Shown here: in pieces, positions 10,742 through 21,650 of the stretch
Numbering within the stretch: position 1 is the stretch's first letter
Layout of the letters: every line of letters starts with the position of its first letter
Assembly: GCA_035446765.1 (NCBI GenBank)
Contig: DAOTFU010000002.1
Coordinates: 1-54,229 of the forward strand
Origin: JALOAF01 sp035446765
GTDB lineage: Bacteria; Patescibacteriota; Gracilibacteria; Absconditabacterales; Absconditicoccaceae
Length of the DNA: 54,229 nucleotides
Reading direction: 5' to 3'
Translations under genes and position numbers: made by a program
The notes under the pieces: model-generated
What the model saw: only the letters and a program-made list of their open reading frames with translations
What the model was told of the DNA's origin: nothing
Databases searched by the model: none

Positions 10742-11046
10742 AAATTTTGGAATATGTTTTCATGATCTGCGTTTTGAAAGCCAGGTTTATTTGGTTTTTT
10801 TTTGTTTTTTTGAAAATTATTTTTGGCTATAGAATAGTCATAATTTATTTGTTTGTTGAGTCGAAATTTCTCAGGAGATCAAAGGACATCTGCCAAAATT
10901 ATATCTCGCTGTATAGTAATGTTTCTTTTTCACTTTATCAGCTCGTTGACTTCACTAACTTTTTTGGATGCCAAAAGAGCAAACTCCTTTTGGGTTCGAC
11001 CTCTATTTCTTATTTCTTCTATTAATTCTTTTCCAGGATGTTGCAT
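10738..11046 (-). CDS. HigA-like XRE-family antitoxin/regulator, 102 aa
   Basis: The protein reads MQHPGKELIEEIRNRGRTQK followed by EFALLASKKVSEVNELIKGK and ITIQRDIILADVLGSPEKFR. This is the HTH of HigA/VapI-type addiction antidotes (HP-G--L-E-, TQ-EFA, V-E-NE-I-GKR-IT). A basic tail of about 40 residues follows. No HigB toxin is visible next to it, so it may be an orphan antitoxin or a stand-alone repressor. Repeated motifs upstream (11071-11251) are candidate operators. Confidence 0.7.
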
Positions 11047-11506
11047 TTTATATTTTTCACAAATTCATAAATTCTATGAACCAGTGAATTATAATCAAAA
11101 ACATATCAAATGTCAAGTTATTAAAAAATATACTATAATTCTATGTTTCTATGAATTAGTGAACTTATAAAAAAAATTAACAAAAATATAAAAAATAATT
11201 TTTTCACTCATTCTATGAATAAGTGAAAAAATTATATGACATAGTGAATTTTTTTGTCTAATTATGACCAAATAAAACAAAAAATAATTATTGTGTAAAA
11301 AACACTTAAAAGAAGAGAAATAAAAACATAAGCAAAGAAATTTTTTCATGAATCTCTATTTTTTGATTCAAAAAAATTATATTAATCATAAACTATGATA
11401 TAACTAGACCGGTCTAAAAAAATATTTATACCATAATAAAATTAAATATTAACTTAATATTTACTTATTTTTTATAAAAAATATAATAATTAAGAAAAAA
11501 TCTGCT
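11047..11506. other. AT-rich gene-free region with repeated operator-like motifs
   Basis: No supported gene. Four copies of a 20-base element with core CTATGAANNAGTGAA, partly degenerate, lie at 11071-11090, 11146-11165, 11210-11229 and 11232-11251. The third copy sits in an inverted repeat, TTTTCACT to AGTGAAAA (11202-11229). A separate perfect palindrome TAGACCGGTCTA lies at 11405-11416. The elements are just upstream of the HigA-like gene on the minus strand. Confidence 0.6.
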
Positions 11507-12145
11507 TTATTTTAAACTAAATCAAATAGAGAAAAGGTGTAAAATTCAATCCTTTTTTTTGTTTATATAAATTTGCTCTCAAACTATTGGATATCAAATA
11601 CTTGAAAGATGTGCACGAATTTGATGTCTGATTCATTTTGATATTGTCACAAAAACGGTACTAATATTTTTATCCAAATCATAATATAAAAGTTCTACAG
11701 TAGTCTGTACATTGTGAGCTTTTCACTTAATTTTGTGGCTTTGTTTTGTGTCTGAAAATACAACCATACGATCAGGAGAAAATTTATGATGTCATATAGG
11801 GTAGTCAACCTTTTTGTTCTTAAAACTTATTTTACCATAAACATCTGCGATATAATATTTTTTGATTTTTCATTCACCCTGTGCTTGCTTATACTTTTCT
11901 TTTGCTAAGGGGTTTTTGGCAAAATAAAGTAATCAACTAGTATCATTGTCTAGCCTGTTTAATAATCAATATTCTTGATCCTTATCAAAAAATGTTTTTT
12001 GTGCTTTGATTATATTTTGAATGTCTTGATCTTTAGATTCCAAAAGAAGTTCTAAAAAAGACTTTTTTGAACCAAAAGTACTTGGAATACCAGTAGGTTT
12101 TCGAAAATAATAAAAATATTTGTCTTGATAATACTTAAAGTCCAT
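11507..12145 (-). CDS. RluA/RluD-family pseudouridine synthase, 212 aa
   Basis: The catalytic motif LLNRLDNDTSGLLYFAKN contains the RLD-x-DTSGLL signature with the catalytic Asp, and the C-terminus has RHQIRAHLSSIGYPIVGE, the family RNA-binding/folding motif. The enzyme isomerises uridine to pseudouridine in rRNA or tRNA. There is no S4 domain in front and the protein is shorter than RluD (about 320 aa), so it belongs among the compact family members. Target site is not predictable. It is minus strand, downstream of secF but beyond that gene's terminator. Confidence 0.88.
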
Positions 12146-12206
12146 AGATAAATATAATATAAAATATTATTTGATGATTATATTTTTGTAAAAAAAATTT
12201 GCAAAC

Positions 12207-12242
12207 AAAAAAACCCAATCAATAAGTTTGAAAGGGTTTTTG
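12207..12242 (-). terminator. Terminator after secF
   Basis: On the minus strand a stem AAAAACCC / GGGTTTTT is followed by a T run, 13 bases beyond the secF stop. It separates secF from the pseudouridine synthase gene. Confidence 0.7.
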
Positions 12243-12254
12243 TATATTTAGATT

Positions 12255-13211
12255 TTATAGTTTAGATTTTTCTTTCCTGTATCTACCAGATATAATATAT
12301 GCCAAAGGGGCTGCTATAAAGATAGATGAATAAGATCATGCTATAATTCAAACTCAAATAGCAAAAGCAAAATTTTGTATAACCCCTGAGCCAAATATAA
12401 ACATGGCTAAAACCACCAATAAAGTAGACACAGAAGTACCGATAGATCTTCTCATGGTTTGTCGAAGACTATCTTGGAAAACTTTACCATATAAAACATC
12501 TTTACCGGTTCATTTGTTTTTTAAATTTTCTCTAATCCTATCAAAAATCACAATAGTATCATTGATACTATATCACATAGTAGTAAGTATGGCTATAATA
12601 AATATTGTATCAATTTGTATTGTAGAGTTTATGTGCATTCGTAATCCATATGCTCATGCTGGTATAGATATATCAAAAATCATGGTACCAATAGTCACAA
12701 AAGCCAAAATAGCTGGTGATATATAATTTCTAATAGCGGCAAAAGAAAAAAGCATATATATGATAATAAATGCAAGTCATACTATAAGCGCTCTAAGCGC
12801 TGTCTTTTGCATATAAGAACCTACGCTTGGTCATGTAACTGTTTGCTGTATAATTTCATCTGGAGATGATATGATATCAGCACTCAAGAGATGGTTTTGT
12901 ATTTCTTTGGAAAGTGAAGAAACCATTTCATCATTTTCTACTTTGGTATGAATTTTGATGACTGTAGACTCAGATCAAGCCTCTACAGATACCTTGATAT
13001 CTTCATATCCTTGTTGTAATAAATAGTTTTGTATATCCTGTCAAACATCTTCTTGTGCCAATTGTCATTGTACTCATAAGCTAATTCATCCTGTAAATTC
13101 TTCTGAATATCTAGCACTTGAAAAAAACAAAACTCGCGAAACAACCATAAGTACAATTCATACAAGCACTCGCATTCGAGATTTTTTGATAATATCAAAT
13201 CTTTTTTCCAT
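12255..13211 (-). CDS. secF: Protein translocase subunit SecF, 318 aa
   Basis: SecF works with SecD to drive protein export with the proton gradient. The sequence opens MEKRFDIIKKSRMRVLVGIV (first helix), has the periplasmic P1-like domain to about residue 140, then five helices. Family motifs are QTVTGPSVGSYMQKTALRAL, TTMGYSINDTIVIFDRIREN and SLRQTMRRSIGTSVSTLLVV. Length is typical. No secD is adjacent within the window, although the two usually lie together, so secD must be elsewhere. RNase III lies upstream on the same strand with a 107-base gap. Confidence 0.92.
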
Positions 13212-13318
13212 CTTAATAAAAAATTAACTAAAAATAGTTAATGAATTTTGTAAAGATTTCGTGTAAGAATTCAACACAATTAATGATTAAGAACAAATGA
13301 TTTGCAAATATTAAAGTT

Positions 13319-14044
13319 TTAATCGTCTATGGTATTGTAAAAATTTTTGGCTGCTTCTTCTTGAGCTTTCTTTTTGTTGGTGCTAAATCATATAGAAACC
13401 TCTTTTCATTGTACAAAAAGAGATGACTTGTAGGCAAGCACATTTCAGCTACTATCTACCTGGTCTTCTACTTCTTGATATTCTGGTATCTGTTTGTAAT
13501 GTTTTTGAACATGTTCTTGTACCATTGTTTTATAGCTCTTGACTGGATTTTTGTCTATCTTGTCATACATGGAATACACATATTTTTGGACAAATTCCTC
13601 TGTTTGTTGATATCAAAAATCTACAAAAATATATCATATAAGTGCTTCTAGTGCGTCTGAAAGTATTGCATCTTTTTGTCTTCATTGTGACTTTTCTTCT
13701 CATTTGCTGATAAACAACATTTTAGCTAATCATATATTTTGTGCAACCATAGAAAGCGTTTCTTCTCTAACCAATGCTATCTTGTATAGTGTCATGTCTG
13801 ACTCGTGCATATCTGGATGGTCTTGAAAAAGCAATTTACAAATAATTGCTCAAAGTACTCAATCACCAAGAAATTCCAACCTTTCATTGTGTGGAAGTAT
13901 CTCTTTGAAGTCTGCTGCATAAGACTTATGTACAAATGTCTGCAAAAAGATGTTGTGATTTTTTATTTTTTTTGAATCAAGTCAAAGTGTATCAAAATAT
14001 TTAAATAATTTTTCTTTTTGTGATATAACTTGCTCTGGGAACAC
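13319..14044 (-). CDS. rnc: Ribonuclease III, 241 aa
   Basis: The RNase III signature HNERLEFLGDGVLGAIICKL is present at about residues 49-68, with the second metal-ligand block DAILSDALEALIGYIFVDFG and a C-terminal double-stranded RNA-binding domain (SYKTMVQEHVQKHYKQIPEY ... KKKAQEEAAKNFY). It processes rRNA precursors and cleaves dsRNA. The frame remains open upstream of the GTG chosen as start (14042-14044); GTG gives the normal N-terminal length, and the ATG further up is in another frame. Shine-Dalgarno signal is absent. Confidence 0.9.
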
Positions 14045-14088
14045 AGTAAAATAGTTAAAAGTTAAAGGTGAAAAGTTGGGTAAGTAAA

Positions 14089-15546
14089 CTACTTTTCATA
14101 ACTAAAGGGTGACTGAATAATATAGTCTATAAAATCATCTCACAATATAATTTCCATGTCATATTCTAGTTCTTCTCATGTCATCAAAGATGATCTTTCT
14201 ATCTGATTGATTGGCAAAAAGTATTGTAAAGTTTCTATGGTGCTGTTGTATTTTTTGTCATAAGTAATTACCGTTGTTTGCAAAAACTTTTCATCTGAAT
14301 TATCTATATCTGCTATATTAAATCAATATTTTTTTAGCTTAACGGCAAGTTTATTCGCCCATCAAGTAGGAGACTTTCAGTTGTTGTAAGCATATTGTTT
14401 GTTTATACCATTTTTGATAAGAATTCTTGGATTTTCTATCAGATATCATGGATTGTGTGTGGTAAAAAAGGTGAAATTTTGTATGTAGTCATAAAACGAA
14501 ACATTGGATGGTGTAGATCAGTTTGGTACCATAATTGCCATACCACCGTAAGCACTTCTATCGCCATTGTACAAAAAACAACCAGGATCAGTCATAGCAT
14601 ATGATCTATAGCTACAATATGTATTTAAATTGAATGTAAACATATGTTCAAAATTGTATATATATTTGAACGCTCATATCATTTCTTTGAGAGATATGTT
14701 TGTGGTCACCATCTCTGTATACTGAGAATATAATTGTTTTAGTTTACCAACATTTGTAATGTTTTGCTTTTGTAATAGTTTGTCTACTACTGCTTTTATG
14801 ATTTCTTGTTGTCTATGGGATCTAGAAAAATCAGAAGTGGTGTGTCTAGATCTAGCATACATAAGAGCTGTTTCTCAGTCCAAAGTCTGATGTCATGCTG
14901 ATATATGGAAAGTAATATATCACAAATTACCATCTGGATAAGTAGTATCGTGTATTGTGTTGGGAATGTACATATCAATACCTCACAAAGTATCTATAAC
15001 TCATTTAAATCATTGAAAATCTACTACTGCGTAATATGGTATCTCCAATCAGACAATTTCTTCTACTTTTATTAAAAGATTTTCTGCTCATGATCAGACA
15101 TTGTGTTCTTTATTGTATCAGCGTGCAAAAAGTCAGTTGATCCTACCTTGATATCCAGTAGACAACACATAAAAATCTCTAGGTATAGATATCATAGTTA
15201 CTGATCACAATCATGGATCCCAAGAGGCAACAATTATTGTGTCAGAAAGATATCATCAGTGGTGATTTTCTCATCAAACACCCACCAACATCACGTTGAT
15301 ATTTCAATACTCATCTTGTATCATATCAGATCACAAATTTTCACTCACTGTCTTTACGGTTGAATGTCACAAAAATCAAAAAGTAATCTGTGCTCATCTA
15401 ACCAAGTATTTTCAAAAAATAATAACTAAGGCCAAAGATCAAAGAATCACAAAATATTTTAATAAGTTTGAAAAAGAAAAAAAATTATTTTTTTGTATAT
15501 AGTTGTCTGTTTGTCATATTTTGTTGTGTTTAAACCTTTTTTTCAT
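14089..15546 (-). CDS. LytR-CpsA-Psr family cell-wall ligase, 485 aa
   Basis: A basic N-terminus and one membrane helix at about residues 35-57 (YFVILGSLALVIIFGKYLV) precede the extracellular LCP domain. Key family segments are NINVMLVGVGGENHHGGYLS, TMISIPRDFYV, LFARGYNKE-NVGSGAENL, and GETALMYARSRHTTSDFSRS with the Arg residues that bind pyrophosphate lipid. LCP enzymes attach glycopolymers to peptidoglycan or protein. About 200 residues of C-terminal extension follow, of unknown fold. It lies 11 bases after the lipoprotein gene, so likely one operon with it and rnc. Confidence 0.88.
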
Positions 15547-15557
15547 TTTGTTTGTAA

Positions 15558-16700
15558 TTAATAAATATTTTGATTAATCATGTCTTGAAAGAAAAACTGA
15601 TCTCACAAAATTTGTTGCAAAAAGACATAGCTGTCTGGTGGTCTAAAAGACACATTTGATGTGTGGTTGAAAACATATTCGCCATTTATGTCTATTTTGA
15701 TATCTTTTTCAAGGTCTGTTCCAAATACAAACATAGGAGAAATATTTAACTCTCAATCTATAAAATAGGTTTTATTGTCTGGTGTTTTTTTATTTTGTAG
15801 ATGTAAAAGTATTTCAAAAATGTTTTGATAGTTTTGGTTTTTGTGATAAGAAATGTGTGTTTGTTTTTTGTCAAATAAAATACTAAATGCTTGTAAGTTT
15901 GGAAAATCAGAAAGAGTATCATATTTAAAAGCTATTTGATTATTAGATATTTCTCATTGTAAATAAATATTTTTGTCGTTTAACAATAAAGTAAGGCTAT
16001 TTATTTTAAGCAAAGATTGTTTTTCTCATTTATATACCAATGTTCAGTCAAAATCTAAAATCTGTATACTTGTGTCTTGAAAGAACTTTTGCTTAAATTC
16101 GTTGTCCATGGACACCTTATGGGCAGGATATCATTCATAACTAGTATATTTAATTGCTTGAAAAACATTTGGTGTGTCTAATGTATTAAAAATATCAAAA
16201 ATATTTATTGTTTGGTCTTTTGTTTTTTGGTCTAATAATATTCGTTTTTGATCTAAATTTTGAGAAATAAGGGTCAGTAAGTCTCATTGAAAATTTCATT
16301 TTCATATATCAAACAATATATTTTTTTGCATAAGAAACTTGTTTTTTCTTGTTTTTTTGTACAAAACTTGTCCTGATATTGATTGTTCATTTTTTTCTCT
16401 CTTGTCTCGAAAATATAAGTCAAAAGAAGAATGCTCATCAAAATATCATGAAAATATATTTGAAAATCATGAAATAGCCAAATCAAAGTTTAATTTAAAA
16501 TCATTATTATCTCAGTAAAGTGTAAGTTTTAGCTGATTTTTTTGATCTCAAGAAAACGTAGATATGTTTTGTTGTAATTTTTGTATGCTGTTTTGAAAAT
16601 TTTTTGTATTTTGGGAAAAATCTATGTCATCAGATACAGACTGACTACATCCAGACAAAAAAACGCTAAAAAAGACTAATAATAAAAAATATTTTTTCAT
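15558..16700 (-). CDS. Lipoprotein of unknown function, 380 aa
   Basis: MKKYFLLLVFFSVFLSGCSQ is a clear lipoprotein signal with lipobox LSGC and Cys18. The mature part is rich in Asp, Asn, Phe, Ser and Lys and appears as repeating beta-strand segments (for example LKLTLYGDNNDFKLNFDLAI near residue 60). I recognise no family. It should be anchored outside the cytoplasmic membrane. The gene is the first of the lipoprotein-LCP-rnc run; upstream lies the divergent pilT with 171 bases between starts. Confidence 0.7.
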
Positions 16701-16871
16701 ATGTCTCAAATATTTTATAAACATATTTATATATAAAAAATAGTATCTTTTTTTCAACAACATAATTTGTAGAAACTGTCAATTGCTTAATATTTTTGGG
16801 GGTGATTTTTTTGACAAAATATAGTTTTTTGTGTATAATTTGTATATAAAATTTATTTTTGAAAAAAATAC

Positions 16872-17957
16872 ATGGAAAATCCAGGAATAGATATAGAAAA
16901 AATATTAGGAATGATTGCACAAAATCCTAATATTTCTGATCTTCACCTATCTAGTGGTGAGTGTATATCTTATAGACTAAATGGCGAGATAATCAGAGAA
17001 GAGAAAGCAGGAAAAATGACTTGAGAGGGTATGGAAATAATTTTGAGACAACTATTTCAATGAAACCCACAAAGATTTGATAAGTTTCTTTGAGACAAAG
17101 AATCAGACTTTGCTTATGTATCAAAAGATGAGACGCCATATAGAGTAAACGCATATTTAAAAACAGGTAGAATATGAGTAGTAATGAGAAAAATTGGTAG
17201 AGAAGCTAGAAAACTGGAAGACATAATGTTTACAAACATAGCAGAAAGTATCAGAAAAAATATTTTAAATAAGAAAAAATGATTGTTTTTGGTAACATGA
17301 CCTACTGGTAGTGGTAAATCAACATCTCTTGTAGCAATGCTTGAGGAAATAAATGGTGAAAGACCTGAAAACTTAATCACAATTGAAGATCCTATTGAGT
17401 ATGTTTTTGAGCCAAAAAAATGTATAGTATCACAAAGAGAGATAGGACACGATACTTGGTCTTTTGAAAACGCCCTGAGGTCTGCAATGAGACAAGACCC
17501 GGATATATTGTTTGTGGGAGAAATACGTGATAGAGAGACAGCAGAATCAGTATTAAACTTGGCAGAAACATGACACTTGGTTTTTAGTACTTTACATACA
17601 AATTCTGCATCTAATACAATAAATAGATTTATATCTTTCTTCCCACCAGAAATACAATGAAGCATAGCAGACAGACTTTCTGAAGCTCTTGTTTGAATAC
17701 AATCTCAAGCTTTGGTAAAAAGTAAGGACGCAAGCACTAGGGTAGGTATATTTGAATTGTTGTTGAACACACAATCTATAAAAACAAATATAAAGAAAAA
17801 AGATATTGATCAAATCGATAGCATTATAGAGACTTCTAATATGATATGAATGATTACTCTAAAACAATATGCAAAAAATTTGGTAGAGAAATGAATCGTA
17901 GACCCTAAAGATGTGGAACGACTTATTGCTCAAAAAAGTAAAGAAAATGAAAAATAA
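16872..17957 (+). CDS. pilT: Type IV pilus retraction ATPase PilT, 361 aa
   Basis: The N-terminal domain has ISDLHLSSGE and DFAYVSKDETPYRVNAYLKT. Walker A is GPTGSGKST at about residue 143, where the first Gly is a TGA codon. The Asp box (TIEDPIEYVF), Walker B region (RQDPDILFVGEIRD) and His box (HLVFSTLHTNSA) follow. Length is normal for PilT. It hydrolyses ATP to disassemble pilin and retract the fibre. It heads a plus-strand run with membrane proteins resembling pilins; no PilB, PilC or PilD gene is in this window. Confidence 0.92.
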
Positions 17958-17986
17958 TATTTTAAATGTAAATAAAAATTAAAAAA

Positions 17987-18397
17987 ATGGCAAACAAAGA
18001 TTTAGTAAAAAAACTTATACCAGAAAATCTGCAAGAATTGGCTATAGAGCTAAATATACCAGATGATTTTTTGGAAAAAGAAACTGACTTGGTAATGTTG
18101 GTATTGGAGTCTAGGTCTTTATCCAAAAAAGAAGAAAAACAAAGTTGGTTTAATCTAGTACCAATGATGAACCCAGAACAAATAGAAAAATTGAGAGATA
18201 TTTTGACCAGAGAAAAAAACAAAATAGCTGAAATTGAAGCAAAATATGAAAAGAAGAAAGAAGAAATAAAAGAAAAATATGAATCTAGATTTGATGCAGT
18301 AAAATACCAAGAAAAAATGGAAAAAATGAAAGATACAGAAGAAGATGTAAGAGAAAAAGAAGTAGAAGAAGCTGAAAGTTTACTTGAAAATATATAA
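17987..18397 (+). CDS. Acidic coiled-coil protein, 136 aa
   Basis: The sequence starts MANKDLVKKLIPENLQELAI and from about residue 72 is an uninterrupted charged helix (KIAEIEAKYEKKKEEIKEKY). No family recognised. No Gly codon at all is present, so UGA use cannot be judged. It starts 29 bases after the pilT stop and ends 2 bases before the next start, so it is part of the pilT transcription unit and could be a cytoplasmic partner of that machinery. Confidence 0.75.
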   Translation: MANKDLVKKLIPENLQELAIELNIPDDFLEKETDLVMLVLESRSLSKKEEKQSWFNLVPMMNPEQIEKLRDILTREKNKIAEIEAKYEKKKEEIKEKYESRFDAVKYQEKMEKMKDTEEDVREKEVEEAESLLENI

Positions 18398-18399
18398 AT

Positions 18400-19470
18400 A
18401 TGTTTAAAAAATATTTTAAAAAAAATATTTGGATATATGGACTTAGCTTCTTATTTTTGAGTATAAGTTTATTTTTGTTAAACTTTGTGTCTGCAGACGA
18501 CTTGATGGAAAAAGCCTTTAAACCTGCTATGTCATACGATGCTGTAATAAACCTGTGAAGCAATAAAAATGCTGTAGGTAATGAAATATTAAGAGAATCT
18601 ATGAGTGTGTGAATGAATGAAAACATGTGACAATGATGTTTTGTAAACTGACAATTTGTAGCTGCTACAGAAAGCCAATGTACAGAAATGTGAGGAGATC
18701 GAGATATACAAGCATTTCAAATAAATAGTAAACCACCACTGATAGTAAGGATCACAAAATTTTTGTTGAGAATGACTATAATACTTTCTATTACTATGAT
18801 TATTTTCAATGCAGTAAAATATATGATAGAAATATTGTCTGGTAAAGATTGGAAGTCTGCAGAAGCAAAAAATAATTTGATACGAGTGGCTGGTGGTATA
18901 GTAATAGCGCTTATGAGTGTGTGAATAATAAATTTGATTGTTTCTATACCAAAAAGTAGTCTTGAAACAGACAAAGATATATCAGAAAATCAAGAACTTT
19001 CTTGTAGGGTAGCTAATAACACAATAAGCAATAATGACACAAGACAATATATTTGCGAAGAAATATTAAATTTGTGAACAATACTTTGAAATGAAGCGTT
19101 TTTGCGAGATAATGATGCGAATAAAAATAAGAAATGTTATGTAGAATCAAAAACGAAATCAGAGTGTGATAGTTTGGGTTGAGATCGTGGTTCACAAATC
19201 TGAAATAATCCAAATACTTGTTATATAAATGTAGAAAACAATCAAAAAATAGAAAAATATATATGTGAAGATAAAATATGATATGAATGGGACAACAACA
19301 GAAGTGTGTGAAGTAAGTGTTATTTGCCAGACCAAACTAAACAAGAGTGTGAAGAATTATGATGAAAGCGTGGATTTATGGTTTGAAATAACTCAAACAA
19401 TTGTTATATTGATATAAGTTTATTTAAGTATTTCTGTGAAGAAGAAATGTCAGGAGATGCTATATATTAA
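18400..19470 (+). CDS. Membrane protein with pilin/VirB2-like helical pair, 356 aa
   Basis: A first hydrophobic segment (residues 10-35, signal-like, ending FVSADD) is followed by a Cys-containing loop, then two helices around 125-145 and 165-185 separated by a short basic loop, EILSGKDWKSAEAKNNLIRV. That two-helix hairpin with a G/K loop resembles the next gene and TrbC/VirB2-type pilins. The remaining 160 residues hold repeated Cys-Tyr/Cys-Glu units (for example KCYVESKTKSECDS, NTCYINVE, KCYLPDQTKQECEE), suggesting a disulphide-rich external repeat domain. Function unknown; context suggests a surface apparatus. Confidence 0.7.
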
Positions 19471-19477
19471 AAAATAA

Positions 19478-19852
19478 ATGAAAAAATACCTTACAAAAAT
19501 TATAATTTGAATTAGTTTATTGTGATTGAATCTATTAAATGTTTTTGGTATTACTTTGCAAGTACCTACTCCAAGCGGACAAGAAGATATAGTAGTAACA
19601 TGACCAACACAAGTAGAAAGTGATGAAAGTACGGTGTTTGATATAATACAAATAGTAAATGACTATCTTTGGTTTGCTATAGCTTGAGTGGCTATGGTGC
19701 TTTTGGTAGTAGCTGGTTTAAAATTAATCACTGCTAGCGGGGACAAAGAACAAATGACTAAAGCAAACAATATGGTAATAGGGTCTATGATAGCTATATT
19801 TGTTTCAATACTTTCTTATGCTATTGTAAAACTAGTGGTAAATTTATTTTAA
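19478..19852 (+). CDS. VirB2/TrbC-like small pilin-like membrane protein, 124 aa
   Basis: MKKYLTKIIIGISLLGLNLL is a signal peptide. After a short soluble part come two helices (about 62-84 and 95-122) joined by the loop TASGDKEQMTKANNM. This hairpin with a G-D/K loop is the pattern of TrbC/VirB2-like and Mbov_0395-type pilin proteins common in CPR genomes, which insert in the membrane and can polymerise. It starts 7 bases after the preceding gene, which carries a similar helical pair. The pilin assignment is by architecture, not by close homology. Confidence 0.7.
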
Positions 19853-19865
19853 GTAAAAGTAAAAA

Positions 19866-19964
19866 ATGAATCCGGATAAAGCTCGAATTCGATGAATAGT
19901 AATTTTTTTAATCTTTTCTGTGGTTGGATTTTTGATAGGATTTTATAGAAAACCAAAGAAATAA
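19866..19964 (+). CDS. Small single-helix membrane protein, 32 aa
   Basis: MNPDKARIRGIVIFLIFSVV then GFLIGFYRKPKK forms a single membrane helix with basic ends. It begins 13 bases after the pilin-like gene on the same strand and uses one TGA Gly inside the helix. It is too short for family assignment. Placement, start codon and membrane-protein composition make it plausible as a real gene; it ends 1 base before the stop of the convergent transglycosylase gene. Confidence 0.55.
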
Positions 19965-19965
19965 T

Positions 19966-21630
19966 TTAAGCAAAACTTGCTTCCTCCATTATCAAATTTT
20001 CCATTACTTGATATCATTTTCATGTAGGATGTTCGTTAGATCACATAGCTATAAGGTCTTCTCTAGAGGCAAAATCTAGTACTGAATATTTGTTTTGAAG
20101 CTCTAATATTTTTTTGTTTAATTCAATAAGGTGTGGATGATTTTGTGATCATATACAGGTACAAAGAACCGGTTGTATTCATTTTTGTTCTAAAACTTCA
20201 CACCAAGTTTTTAAATCAGAAAATGTCTGTGCCACATCTTGTGTGTTTGCTCAAAAATATAAAATAAAACTTTTTACTTTTTGTTGTTTTACATTTTCTT
20301 CTATATACTTTTCTACCGAATCTTTATAAGAAACTCATTGATCTATATATTTTTTGATATCTGGGTGTGTTCTAGTGGTTTTTCACTCAACTCAATTCAT
20401 GTTTTTAAATGATGTTTTCTCATAATATCATTGAAATCATGTCATAATAGAATTTCCTATACCACCAAACTCGTTTCTCCTTTTTGCTACAATTTCTGGT
20501 CATTTTAATATCTTGTTTTTTTGTAATGTGGGTAGATTATTGATATCCAACAAAAGACTATTGATTTCTTCTGTTTGTGTTTTTCAGTTTAGCTTTAAAA
20601 TATTATTACATATTTTTTTGACATAATTTTGTGTTTCTGTTGGGAGTTTATTAAAATTAGATCAATCAATTTTTCATCATATTTTTTGGATATTTCATGG
20701 TCATCGATTGTATCATGCCAACGATGATGGTAGATCAAATCAATATTTTGACATATTGTCTGAAAGCATAATACCAGAAGATCGAGCTGTGGCCAGTGGG
20801 TCTTTTAAAAATTTTTCTCTATTTCTAAATCTTTTTCAATATTTATCTTTTAATAAGTTGTGTTTCATATAACTGTCTGCTGTACCAGGCATAAATTGAA
20901 ACAAACCCTGGGCTCCAGCACTAGAACCAATCAAAGAGCCTCATTTGTAAAGATATCAAGCGCTTTCTGCAAGACAAACACTCTGTAGTGTGTCTTTTGG
21001 TAGTCACAATTCAGCTTCAATGTTGTTTAAATATTTTAAATATGTTGTGTTTTCCAAATAATTTATACTATTTGGTGCTTCAGATGCTTTTCTCAATTCT
21101 TCCATCTCTTGGTTTTCTAATAATGATAGTGCACTAATAGAAAAATATCATAAATTTCAATTATTTTCTATATTTTCACTTTCTGTTGTTGTGTTTTGAG
21201 AAGACACAATAGTGTCTAATCAAAGTTTTTCTCTAGCATCTTCTTCTGTAATACCTTCTTGATTGATAAGCTCTTGTGCATTTTTTATTTTTTTTACAAA
21301 ATCTGATGTAAATCACATAAAGTTTATATCTAAAATCAAACCTCAGGTTATTTGTTTTAAAAGTCATTTATCATTTGCAATAAAATCAATCAGTTTTTGT
21401 GTTGTGTCTAGTTTTGTTTTTTTAATCTCTTCTTCTTTGTCTGGTGATATTTTCTCCTTACCAGATATGCTTGATATAGAAGAATCTATTTCATCTTTTA
21501 GTCCTCTGATTTGATTTTTTGCTGACTCTATTTGTTTTGTTATTTCTCAAATACTTCATTCTTCAAAAACATTTCCTTCTGTGGAAATATGATCTATATA
21601 TTCTTTAGCTACTTCTTGTTTTCGAGACAT
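19966..21630 (-). CDS. Lytic transglycosylase with C-terminal SGNH-like domain, 554 aa
   Basis: The first 240 residues are helical and acidic. The SLT domain follows: LQSVCLAESAGYLYKGGSLI with the catalytic Glu of the A-E-S motif, then SSAGAQGLFQFMPGTADSYM and SSLAGYNRGPGNIQKIGGKI, the goose-type lysozyme/MltD-like set. The last 170 residues resemble an SGNH hydrolase: TGFQGYYEKTSFK, ILYFGANTQDVAQT (GxN-like block), IQPVLCTCIGSQN and EHPTGKGYQVMENLI with the D/H-P block. No signal peptide is visible, so it may be exported by another route. I infer peptidoglycan cleavage plus deacylation. It converges on the pilin cluster. Confidence 0.8.
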
Positions 21631-21650
21631 GGAAATATTTTTGTTTTAAA

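Noticed and set aside
11149..11349. 66-aa minus-strand frame as a HigB toxin
   Set aside because: Low-complexity Phe/Tyr/Lys translation of AT-rich DNA, overlapping the repeated motifs, with no toxin motif.
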